From contig CAJXRJ010000233.1 in the NCBI GenBank assembly GCA_913058555.1, positions 1 to 9,804 on the forward strand: a stretch of 9,804 nt of DNA, read 5' to 3'. The notes below the pieces were generated by a model that had not been told where the DNA came from, ran no database searches, and was given only the letters and a program-made list of their open reading frames with translations. The translations under genes were made by a program, and so were the position numbers. Positions 1-7,511 of the stretch are shown here, piece after piece. The number at the start of each line of letters is the position of its first letter. Position 1 is the first letter of the stretch. This DNA is from an uncultured bacterium (GTDB taxonomy: Bacteria > Planctomycetota > UBA1135 > GCA-002686595).

Positions 1-8
1 CCTCCGAG

Positions 9-3000
9 GTGCCCCTTGGCACTTCCCCCATCGCCCACCCCATCGTCCCCTCGGGCGAAGACACGGACTTCCTGAGCACCGGCGGCACCGCGGAGGCCGC
101 AAAGAGTGCCCTGGCGTTCGTCGCCACGCGGCCTGTGGCCATCACGATGCTGATGTTCGCCCTGGGCGTGTTCGGCGTCGTGTCGTTCTCGAAGCTACCC
201 GTCGACCTCCTGCCGGAGATCAGCTACCCGACACTCACCGTACGGACGACCTTCCCGGGCGCCGCGCCCGAGGACGTCGAGGACCGCATTTCGGTGCGGC
301 TCCAGGAGTCGCTAGCGACCCTTCCGAAGCTCGTCGAGACGACCTCCATCAGCCGCGCTGGCACCAGCGACGTGGTGCTGGAGTTCGACTGGGGCACGAA
401 GATGACCTTCGCGGTCCAAGAGGTGCGCGACCGCCTCGACGGCGTGTTCTTGCCCCAGGAGGCGGACAAGCCACTGATCCTGCGCTACGACCCGAACCTG
501 GATCCGATCCTGCGCTTTGGCGTTGCGCCCCCAGAGGGCGCGGGCGATATCGACGAGGAGACCCTGATCCGGCTTCGCTGGCTCGCGGAGAAGCGCATCA
601 AGCGCGACCTCGAGGGCCTCACCGGCGTCGCAGCCGTCCAGGTACGCGGCGGCATGGAAGAGGAGATCCGCGTCCAGGTGGACCCATTCAAAATGGCGGC
701 CATGGACCTGGACCCCGCGCTCATCGGTCAGCGCCTCGCCCAGGAGAACCTCAACGCCAGCGGCGGACAGATCCGAGAGGGGTCCACGGATTACCTCGTG
801 CGGACGCTCAACGAGTTTCAGAACGTCGAAGAGATCCGCAACCTCGCCATCGCCCGCATTGGTGACGCGGTGGTGCGCGTACGGGACGTGGCCAAGGTGG
901 ACCGGACCCACGCGGAGCGGGAGGTCGTCACGAAGCTCGGCGGCCGAGAGGCGGTCGAGATTGCCGTCTACCGCGAGGCCGGCGCCAACATCGTCGACGT
1001 GGCCCAGCGTGTGCGCGCCGCGGTCCTCGGCACGCCCGAGCAGGAGGCCCTCGCCCTCAAGTACAAAGGCAAGACCCAGGACGAGATCGACTGGTCCGAC
1101 CGCTCGAAGCTGAGCTTCCTGGCGTGGAACATGCGCGATGAAGCGTCCCTCGAGCTGCTCTCCGACCAGTCCACGTTCATCGCCGACGCGGTCAACGAGG
1201 TCAAGCAGTCGGCCATTCTCGGCGCGCTGTTTGCGATCGCCGTGATTTGGATGTTCCTGCGGCGGCTATCGGCGACGCTGATCATCGCGGTGGCGATCCC
1301 GATCTCCGTGGTCGTGACCTTCGCGCCGATGTTCCTGCTCGACGTGTCCCTCAACATCATGTCCCTGGGCGGCCTTGCGCTGGGGGTCGGAATGCTGGTG
1401 GACAACGCCATCGTGGTGCTCGAGTCGATCACCCGATGCCGAGAGGAGGGCGATTCCCTTCAGGAGGCCGCCGTACGCGGTGTGGCCGAGGTCGCAGGCG
1501 CAATCACGGCCTCGACCTTGACCACCGTTTCGGTCTTCGCCCCCATCGTGTTCGTCCAGGGCATTGCGGGCCAGATCTTCGGGGACCAGGCGGTCACGGT
1601 TGTGTCTTCGCTCTTGGTGTCGCTCCTCGTCGCCGTGCTCTTCATTCCGATGCTCGCGTCGCGCCCCTTCCTGGCCGCGGATTCGAGCCTCTGGTCGAAG
1701 CTCACGGCGCCGCGCCAAGGGAGCTTCTTCGGAAGCTTCTTCGACTTCCGAGCGGACCCCGGCTTCATGGGCGGCATTCGCACGTTGCTCGTGGGCGTGT
1801 TGATGCTCGCGGGCTTCCTCATCGCCAGGGTGGCCATCGCCATCGCGCTGGTCGTCGGCGCGATCCTGTTCGTCGTCACCTGGCCCTTCAAGATGCTCTT
1901 CGACCTGCTCTGGCGCGTCGTCGACGGCATCTACCCGCAGCTCCTGCGCTTCGCCCTGGCTGCCCCGCTGCTGATCATCGGGGGCCTTGGCGTGCTCGGC
2001 TGGTTCGCCTACGAGCGGGGCAAGACCCTCGGGCTCGAGCTCATCCCCGAAGTGCACCAGGGGGAATTCACGGCGTTCCTATCGCTCAAGGTGGGCACCC
2101 CCATCGAAGACTCCGAGGTGATCTACTCGGCCCTCGCCTCCAATGTCCGTCGCATGGACCGCGTGAACCTCACGTCCCTGACGGTCGGCGTCGAGAAGGA
2201 CACCCTGACGCGAGAGATCGAAGACGAGCACACCGCCCGCCTGACCGTACGCCTGGACGGCGGTCTGGGAGCGGAAGTCGAGGAGGAGCTCATCGGCGTC
2301 GTCCGCGGCCTGGTGGCGGACATCCCCGAAATGGAAGTCATCGACGTCCGGAGGCCAACTCCCTTCGCCTTGGACGCAGCCATCGCGGTCGAGGTCAAAG
2401 GCTGGGACCTGGGCGATCTCGAGATCGCCGCCGCGGAAGTAGCGGAGAGTCTCTCGGCGATCCCCGGCCTCACGGACGTGCGTACCACCGTTCGGCCCGG
2501 CTACCCCGAGGCGAGGGTGACCTTCGACCGGGACAAGACCTTGGCCTACGACCTCGACCTTGCCACGGTGTCGGGTTACGTCCGCGACCAGGTCCTGGGT
2601 AACGTCAGCACGCGTTTCGTCGAAGGCGACGACCGCATCGACGTGCGATCGCGGGGCGATGAATCGGTGCTCGCGTCCCTCGCGGACGTGGGTGAGCTCA
2701 TCGTCAACCCCACCTCCCCCGACCCCGTCACGCTTTCCGCGGTGGCCACGATCGAGCGGGTTCAAGGCCCGGCGGAGATCCGCCGCATCGGTGGGCAAAG
2801 GGCTGTGCTCGTCACGGCGGCCAGCTCGGGCCAGGACGTCGGCGGACTCAACACCCGGGTGCAGGAGGCCATTGACGGCCTTCGCCCGCCACGGGAAGTG
2901 ACCATTGGCCTTGGCGGCCAGAAGCGCGAGCTGGACGAGGGCACCAAGAGCCTCAAGTTCGCCCTGCTGCTCGCCATCTTCCTGGTCTACGTCGTGATGG

Positions 3001-3500
3001 CGTGCCAGTTTGAGTCCCTGGTCCAGCCCTTTGTCATCCTCTTCAGCGTGCCCCTCGCGGGTGTCGGCGCGATCCTGCTACTCAGCTTCCTGAACGTGCC
3101 CCTTTCGGTGGTCGTGTTCATTGGGTTGATCCTGTTGGCGGGCATCGTCGTGAACAACGCCATCGTTCTCGTGGACCGCATCAACCAGAAGCGGGCCGAG
3201 GGCCTCCTGGTGCGCGCCGCGATCCTCGAGGCAGGCCGCGCACGCCTGCGCCCGATCCTCATGACCACCGCCACGACCGTGCTCGGCCTGGTGCCGCTCA
3301 CGGGCTGGCTCATGGGCGTGCCTGTGATCTCCGAGTACGTCGGGGCCGAAGGCGCTGAGCTGCGGGCCCCCATGGCTATCGCCGTCATCGGCGGGCTGGT
3401 GACGTCCACGCTGCTCACGCTGCTGGTCATCCCCGCCGTCTACGCGCTCTTGATTCGCGATCCCAAGCGAGCCCCCGAAGAAGTCCCCACCTCCGCCTGA
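9..3500 (+). CDS. RND-family efflux permease, first of a tandem pair
   Basis: Inner-membrane proton-driven exporter subunit of the AcrB/MdtB-like RND superfamily; substrate unknown. What is seen: TM1 at about residues 43-60, followed by the family motif PVDLLPEISYPTLTV and a porter region with FPGAAPEDVE. TM2 starts near 400. The TM4 signature GVGMLVDNAIVVLES carries D465-N466, aligning with the AcrB D407-D408 proton relay. TM7 starts near 648 and TM8 near 984. TM10 has GIVVNNAIVLVD with N1049-N1050 where AcrB has K940. TM12 ends before the hydrophilic C-terminus. The length of 1163 residues exceeds the usual 1030-1050. The excess comes from a roughly 35-residue N-terminal extension, a roughly 38-residue insert at 341-378 before TM2, and extra hydrophobic sequence at 590-630 between TM6 and TM7. 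The GTG at 9 is the first possible start visible, but the true start could lie upstream of the window. The stop at 3498-3500 sits 7 bases before the next permease, which indicates an operon. Family assignment is firm; the subfamily (drug versus other) is not resolved, and CzcA-type metal export cannot be excluded from motifs alone. Confidence 0.95.
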   Translation: MPLGTSPIAHPIVPSGEDTDFLSTGGTAEAAKSALAFVATRPVAITMLMFALGVFGVVSFSKLPVDLLPEISYPTLTVRTTFPGAAPEDVEDRISVRLQESLATLPKLVETTSISRAGTSDVVLEFDWGTKMTFAVQEVRDRLDGVFLPQEADKPLILRYDPNLDPILRFGVAPPEGAGDIDEETLIRLRWLAEKRIKRDLEGLTGVAAVQVRGGMEEEIRVQVDPFKMAAMDLDPALIGQRLAQENLNASGGQIREGSTDYLVRTLNEFQNVEEIRNLAIARIGDAVVRVRDVAKVDRTHAEREVVTKLGGREAVEIAVYREAGANIVDVAQRVRAAVLGTPEQEALALKYKGKTQDEIDWSDRSKLSFLAWNMRDEASLELLSDQSTFIADAVNEVKQSAILGALFAIAVIWMFLRRLSATLIIAVAIPISVVVTFAPMFLLDVSLNIMSLGGLALGVGMLVDNAIVVLESITRCREEGDSLQEAAVRGVAEVAGAITASTLTTVSVFAPIVFVQGIAGQIFGDQAVTVVSSLLVSLLVAVLFIPMLASRPFLAADSSLWSKLTAPRQGSFFGSFFDFRADPGFMGGIRTLLVGVLMLAGFLIARVAIAIALVVGAILFVVTWPFKMLFDLLWRVVDGIYPQLLRFALAAPLLIIGGLGVLGWFAYERGKTLGLELIPEVHQGEFTAFLSLKVGTPIEDSEVIYSALASNVRRMDRVNLTSLTVGVEKDTLTREIEDEHTARLTVRLDGGLGAEVEEELIGVVRGLVADIPEMEVIDVRRPTPFALDAAIAVEVKGWDLGDLEIAAAEVAESLSAIPGLTDVRTTVRPGYPEARVTFDRDKTLAYDLDLATVSGYVRDQVLGNVSTRFVEGDDRIDVRSRGDESVLASLADVGELIVNPTSPDPVTLSAVATIERVQGPAEIRRIGGQRAVLVTAASSGQDVGGLNTRVQEAIDGLRPPREVTIGLGGQKRELDEGTKSLKFALLLAIFLVYVVMACQFESLVQPFVILFSVPLAGVGAILLLSFLNVPLSVVVFIGLILLAGIVVNNAIVLVDRINQKRAEGLLVRAAILEAGRARLRPILMTTATTVLGLVPLTGWLMGVPVISEYVGAEGAELRAPMAIAVIGGLVTSTLLTLLVIPAVYALLIRDPKRAPEEVPTSA
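1719..1742 (+). repeat. 12-base tandem duplication inside the first permease
   Basis: Two adjacent units, GGGAGCTTCTTC (1719-1730) and GGAAGCTTCTTC (1731-1742), match at 11 of 12 bases. In frame they encode Gly-Ser-Phe-Phe twice (residues 571-578). They lie in the loop between TM6 and the extra hydrophobic segment, where length variation should be tolerated. This looks like a local slippage duplication. Confidence 0.7.
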
Positions 3501-3507
3501 CAGAACG

Positions 3508-6500
3508 ATGGAAAAGCGAAGCAAGACAGCGTTGTTACCAGCGGAAAACTCGGGCACCGCCCAAAAGCACATCAAGGCGGGCTTCTTCGGCCTGACCGTG
3601 AGCCGGCCCATCGCCATGGGCGTGCTCTTCGTGACGCTGGTGCTCCTTGGGGTGATCGCCTACGGGCGCATCCCGCTGCAGTTCCTTCCAGGTGGGATTC
3701 AAGGCACGCGCTTCACCGTCATCATCCCAAACCCTGGTTCGAGCGCCCAGGAGAACGTCGACAAGGTCGCGCGGGTCCTCGAGGAGCAGTTCCGGACCAT
3801 CCAGAACATCGAAGAGGTCACGTCTTACTCCTCGTCTGGCAGCGTCCGTGTGCGGGTCAAGTACAGCGGCGAAGCCAACACCGACCTCGCGAAGGCTGAG
3901 CTCCGCGACCGCATCGAACGGGCGCGGCCGGAGCTTCCCGATGAGGTCGACGAGATCTGGGTTTGGGCCAGCGACGATGGCGACATGCCGATCATGTGGT
4001 TCGCCATCCTCGCGCAGGATCGCACGAGCGACGTGGCGACCCTGATCGACAAACACGTTCAGAAGAAGCTCGAAGCCGTCGACGGCGTCAGCCGCGTCAG
4101 CGTATGGGGCGCGCTCGACGAGTCGATTCGCATCTTCCTCGACCAGCAGAAGGTCGAGGCCGCGCGCCTGGACATCGGCAACCTGATCTCGCGCCTGTCG
4201 ACCGACAACTTCGCCCAGCCCCTGGGCGAAGTTTCCGAGGGCGGCACGGAGTACATCCTCCGCTCGGACATGCGGTTCAAGGACCTCGACGAGATCCGCA
4301 ACTACCCGGTTCGCGAGGGCCTGCGCATCGGGGACATCGCCACCGTCGAGCGCGTCAATTCCATCCGGGATCGGATCACCCGCATCAACGGGGACTACGC
4401 CTACTACGGCATGGTCCAAAAGGAGGGGGCGGCCAACGTCGTCGAGGTGGGCCATGCCCTCAAGGCCGTGATGGACGGGTTCGAGGAGGACCCCCGCCTC
4501 GAAGGCAAGCTCAGCACGGAGATCTTCTTCAACCAAGCGGACTTCATCGAGTCCTCCCTCGACCGCCTCAAAGGCACCGCCATCCAGGGCGGCGGTTTGG
4601 CGGTGATCGTGCTCCTCCTGTTCCTGCGCCGGGCCCGCATGACGCTCTGCGTGGCGCTCTGTATTCCGGTGTCGGCCCTCTTGGCCGTGGCCTACGAGTC
4701 CTTCAGCGGCGGCTCGTTCAACATCCTGACGATGACCGGCTTGACCCTCGGCATCGGCATGTTGGTGGACAACGCGGTCGTCGTGATCGAGAGCATAGCG
4801 CGTCAGCGGGGCATGGGCCGCGCACCAAAGGAGGCCGCCGTGCTCGGCGCCCGGGACGTTGGCCTCGCCGTGGCCCTGGCGACCATGACGTCGGTGGTGG
4901 TGTTCCTGCCGCTCATGTTCATGGGCGGCCAGCGAATGAGCGTCTTCCTGAAGGCCATGGGCATGCCCCTTTGCGCGTCGCTCATCTTCAGCCTCTTCGT
5001 GGCCCTCGTCTTCATCCCCACCGCCGCCGCCAGGGTCATGGGCGATCGCCCGAGATGGGCCCAGCGCGTGGGCAAGATCCTGAGCCCCATCACGGTCCTT
5101 CCGACGCGCGCCTTCGCGTACGTCGTAGGCGGCTTGCGGATCGGCCTGCACGGGCTCCTCTTGGGCCTGCACAAGGGCGAGCGTATCGCGCTCTACCTAC
5201 TCGGATGGCCGGGCCGCATTGTCGCCGCAGGCGGTATCGCCTACCTCGGCTACCAAGCGTGGACCCGGACCCAGGGTTACGGCGCCACCGCGGAGCAGCT
5301 CGAAGGCATCGGCGCGCCGTCCGGTCCGGTGAGCACGCTCCAGAACGCGGGCGACGGCAGCGTCCGAACCGCGATCATCCTGTGCCTCCTCGTCTTGGTG
5401 GTCGTGCCGTTCTGGCGCAAGAGCGGCCGGCTCGCGCCCCAGCGCCCCGAACGATTCGTGCCCCAAGGGCACTCGGTCGTGGCGTGGATGCAGTCCCTCA
5501 ACCGCTCCCTCCTGTCGTGGACCCTCTCCCACCGGCCCCTGGCGGTTCTGCTCTCGATCGTGGCCTTCGCCTCCATCTTGATCCCCTCGCAGAACACGTC
5601 CCTCACGGCCTTCGGCGAAGACGAAGATTCCAGTGAGCTTTCGTTCTGGGTGGAGCTCGAGTCCAACTTCACCCTCGGCCAAGCCAACGACGAGATCCAG
5701 CGCTACGAGGACTTCGTGGCGGGCTACAAGGAGGAACTCGGCTTCAAGAACGTCATCGCGCGCTTCCGCGCCGGCGGCGGCGAGATCGACCTGCGCTGGC
5801 CCGAGGTGATCGACCCGAAGCTGCTTGACCAGCATCGCAACCGACTCCGAAAAGAGCTGCCGTCGTTCGCGGGGCACACGGTGCGCTTCCGCGGAGAAGA
5901 AGAGATCAGTGAATCCTCGAAGCAGTTCGTGGCGTTCGAGATCCGCGGCACCGACCCCGACGAGCTGCAAGCACTCGGGGAACAGGCCGCGACCATCCTC
6001 GAGCGGGTCCCTGGACTCTCGGACGTGAGTACGTCCTCCGAAGACGCGCCGGACCAGCTGCTCCTGGACGTCGATGGCGAGGTCGCATTCTCGTACGGCC
6101 TGAGCAGCCAGGGTGCCCTCCGGGGCATCGGCTGGGCCCTGCGCGGCGCACAGCTCCCCCGCTTCCAGGAGCGCATGAGCGAGGTCCCGATGTACATCGA
6201 GTACGACCAGACGGCGTATGCGGGTCTCGACACCCTGAAGGATCTCAACATCTGGGGCGAGAACGGCTCGGTGCCGCTCACCACGTTCAGCAGCATCCGG
6301 TTCCAACCGTCACCCTCGCGCATCGTGCGCCGCAACGGACAGATCTCTACGACGATCACCGCGCGCCTCGCCGATCCCACGACCCAGGCCAAGATGGTCG
6401 AGGATGGCTACGACGCACTCCTCGGCCTCGACATGCCCAGGGGTTACACGTTTGGCCGCGACAACAGCGTTGCGGTGCGCGGAATGCAGGAGATGCAGGA

Positions 6501-7143
6501 TCTCAAGAACGCGGCGATGCTCTCGGTGGTGCTGGTGTTCTTGCTCATGGGCATTCTCTTTGAGTCCTTGCTCCTGCCCTTCAGCGTGCTCACGACGATC
6601 CCCTTCGCGATCCTCGGCGCGTTCTGGACGCTGTACGTCACCGGAACGCCCATGGACTCCATCGGGTGGATCGGCATCATCATCTTGGTGGGCGTCGTCG
6701 TGAACAACGGCATCGTGCTCATCGACAAGATCCACCGCCTGCGGCGCCAGGACGGCTTCACCCGCCGCGACGCCGTGATCGAAGGCGCCGCCGCCCGCGT
6801 GCGGCCGATCCTCATGACGGCGCTCACTACCGTCGTGGGTCTCCTGCCTATGGCCATGGGCGACGCGCCCGCCCAGGGCATCGACTACCGCGCGCTCTCC
6901 ACCTGTGTCGCCGGCGGCCTGGCCATCTGCACGTTCTTCACGCTTTGGGTCGTACCCCTGAGCTACACCCTGATCGACGACTTCGCGCGCCGCCTCGTAT
7001 GGACCGTGCGCCGCGCCATCGGCTTCTCCGAGCGCCTGGAGCCCGTGGACGGGCCGGCCCATCGCCGGTACACACCAGAGCTCGAAGACGCCAAGGGCGG
7101 CGGTGGCTCGTTCGCCCCCGCCTCGCACCTGGATGTTCCGTGA
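3508..7143 (+). CDS. RND-family efflux permease, second of a tandem pair
   Basis: Second inner-membrane RND exporter subunit, 1211 residues, and a divergent paralogue of its upstream neighbour. What is seen: the N-terminal SRPIAM motif leads into TM1 (about 34-51), then IPLQFLPGG and a porter region with PNPGSSAQENVD. The TM4 signature GIGMLVDNAVVVIES carries D421-N422. The TM10 motif is GVVVNNGIVLIDK with N1066-N1067, followed by ARVRPILMTALTTVVGLLP, the conserved TM10-TM11 segment. It lacks the pre-TM2 insert of the first permease. It has its own long insertion of roughly 140 residues between TM6 and TM7 (about 518-664), with at least two hydrophobic stretches (near 572-586 and 621-637). 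The C-terminal tail after TM12 is hydrophilic and Gly-rich. The ATG at 3508 fits the normal RND N-terminus; no Shine-Dalgarno motif is visible in the 7-base gap. Tandem placement suggests a heteromeric pump as in MdtBC, though two separate homotrimers are also possible. The stop overlaps the following GTG start. Confidence 0.96.
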   Translation: MEKRSKTALLPAENSGTAQKHIKAGFFGLTVSRPIAMGVLFVTLVLLGVIAYGRIPLQFLPGGIQGTRFTVIIPNPGSSAQENVDKVARVLEEQFRTIQNIEEVTSYSSSGSVRVRVKYSGEANTDLAKAELRDRIERARPELPDEVDEIWVWASDDGDMPIMWFAILAQDRTSDVATLIDKHVQKKLEAVDGVSRVSVWGALDESIRIFLDQQKVEAARLDIGNLISRLSTDNFAQPLGEVSEGGTEYILRSDMRFKDLDEIRNYPVREGLRIGDIATVERVNSIRDRITRINGDYAYYGMVQKEGAANVVEVGHALKAVMDGFEEDPRLEGKLSTEIFFNQADFIESSLDRLKGTAIQGGGLAVIVLLLFLRRARMTLCVALCIPVSALLAVAYESFSGGSFNILTMTGLTLGIGMLVDNAVVVIESIARQRGMGRAPKEAAVLGARDVGLAVALATMTSVVVFLPLMFMGGQRMSVFLKAMGMPLCASLIFSLFVALVFIPTAAARVMGDRPRWAQRVGKILSPITVLPTRAFAYVVGGLRIGLHGLLLGLHKGERIALYLLGWPGRIVAAGGIAYLGYQAWTRTQGYGATAEQLEGIGAPSGPVSTLQNAGDGSVRTAIILCLLVLVVVPFWRKSGRLAPQRPERFVPQGHSVVAWMQSLNRSLLSWTLSHRPLAVLLSIVAFASILIPSQNTSLTAFGEDEDSSELSFWVELESNFTLGQANDEIQRYEDFVAGYKEELGFKNVIARFRAGGGEIDLRWPEVIDPKLLDQHRNRLRKELPSFAGHTVRFRGEEEISESSKQFVAFEIRGTDPDELQALGEQAATILERVPGLSDVSTSSEDAPDQLLLDVDGEVAFSYGLSSQGALRGIGWALRGAQLPRFQERMSEVPMYIEYDQTAYAGLDTLKDLNIWGENGSVPLTTFSSIRFQPSPSRIVRRNGQISTTITARLADPTTQAKMVEDGYDALLGLDMPRGYTFGRDNSVAVRGMQEMQDLKNAAMLSVVLVFLLMGILFESLLLPFSVLTTIPFAILGAFWTLYVTGTPMDSIGWIGIIILVGVVVNNGIVLIDKIHRLRRQDGFTRRDAVIEGAAARVRPILMTALTTVVGLLPMAMGDAPAQGIDYRALSTCVAGGLAICTFFTLWVVPLSYTLIDDFARRLVWTVRRAIGFSERLEPVDGPAHRRYTPELEDAKGGGGSFAPASHLDVP
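7140..7143 (+). promoter_or_regulatory. GTGA stop/start overlap (translational coupling)
   Basis: The TGA stop of the second permease (7141-7143) shares bases with the GTG start of the GIY-YIG gene (7140-7142). Such four-base overlaps usually mean that ribosomes finishing the first gene re-initiate on the second. No separate Shine-Dalgarno motif is visible for the downstream gene, which fits coupling. That it operates this way is inferred from the geometry alone. Confidence 0.6.
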
Positions 7144-7469
7144 GCAAGAGCCCTGGGGGCCCCAGGGACTCCGGCGGCGCGGCGGACGAGGGGGCCTCCC
7201 CCCCCGCGGCGCCGTCCCCTTGGTACGTCTACGTGCTTCGCTCGGAAGCGCGCTCGGTGACGTACGTCGGAATCGCCAAGGACGTTGAAGCGCGCCTCGC
7301 CCAGCACAACGGCGAGACGAAAGGCGGCGCCAAATCCACGCGCGCCGCGCGCCCCTGGGTCCTCGCAAGGACCGAAGGCCCCTACGATTCGCGGGGTGAG
7401 GCGCAATCCGCCGAGTACGCCCTCAAGCAGCTTGGCCCCACGGAGCGGCTTGCGGGCCCCACGCCCTAG
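7140..7469 (+). CDS. GIY-YIG nuclease-domain protein, YhbQ/UPF0213-like
   Basis: Small single-domain protein of 109 residues in the GIY-YIG endonuclease superfamily. Seen in the translation: WYVYVLRS at 28-35 supplies the first (GIY) motif as Y29-V30-Y31. TYVGIAKDVEARLAQHN at 41-57 supplies the second (YIG) motif as Y42-V43-G44, with the conserved catalytic-type R52 and H56. GGAKSTRAARPW follows at 62-73, and AEYALKQL at 91-98 carries the candidate metal-binding E92. This order and spacing match YhbQ-like and SLX1-like family members, so the fold and an intact active site are well supported. The cellular substrate of this family is poorly defined; a DNA-processing role is inferred. Residues 1-26 are a low-complexity Ala/Gly/Pro leader outside the domain. 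The start chosen is the GTG overlapping the upstream TGA; no ATG precedes the domain in this frame. The overlap implies translation coupled to the permease, though a functional tie to efflux is doubtful. Confidence 0.88.
   Translation: MSKSPGGPRDSGGAADEGASPPAAPSPWYVYVLRSEARSVTYVGIAKDVEARLAQHNGETKGGAKSTRAARPWVLARTEGPYDSRGEAQSAEYALKQLGPTERLAGPTP
7151..7167. repeat. Perfect GC-rich inverted repeat at the start of the GIY-YIG gene
   Basis: CCCTGGGGGCCCCAGGG is an 8-base inverted repeat around a single central G (CCCTGGGG / CCCCAGGG). In RNA it could fold as a 6-bp, all-GC-rich stem with a 5-base loop. It begins 8 bases after the GTG start codon's last base and encodes part of the low-complexity leader. 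No T-run follows, so it is not an intrinsic terminator. It could limit re-initiation or transcript decay past the permease genes, or be a chance product of high GC. Confidence 0.5.
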
Positions 7470-7511
7470 AACCTCCAAGGAACAGGCCGTGCCGACCGTT
7501 AGTCTTCCACC
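7470..7511 (+). other. Intergenic gap between nuclease and anchored-protein genes
   Basis: This 42-base gap is the largest one between genes in the window. It contains an AAGGAA at 7477-7482, too far from the ATG at 7512 to be its ribosome site, and an in-frame TAG at 7500-7502 that fixes 7512 as the earliest start. I see no terminator hairpin with a T-run and no convincing -35/-10 pair, so the last gene may be read from the same transcript or initiate independently of Shine-Dalgarno pairing. Confidence 0.5.

Noticed and set aside
1247..2602. Long + strand frame (451 codons) inside the first permease
   Set aside because: Arg/Pro/Gly/His-rich out-of-frame translation of the RND gene with no domain or start signal; the same applies to 3963-5636 in the second permease.
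3535..5172. Long open frame on the - strand (545 codons) opposite the second permease
   Set aside because: It is rich in His, Asp, Arg and Gly with no recognisable domain, and it lies entirely antisense to a clear RND gene. GC-rich codon bias produces such open antisense frames.
5197..6306. Antisense frame of 369 codons under the second permease
   Set aside because: Composition is a mirror of the RND coding strand (Arg/Glu/Leu/Gly-rich), with no conserved motif.
7098..7115. Gly-Gly-Gly-Gly-Ser run near the C-terminus of the second permease, resembling an engineered linker
   Set aside because: It is a single natural-looking unit in a hydrophilic tail, with local codon use matching the gene and no tag or vector sequence nearby.
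7151..7167. Intrinsic terminator after the second permease
   Set aside because: The hairpin is inside the next coding region and no T-run follows it.
7477..7482. AAGGAA as the ribosome site of the anchored-protein gene
   Set aside because: It lies 29 bases before the ATG, and an in-frame TAG at 7500-7502 rules out an earlier start that would use it.
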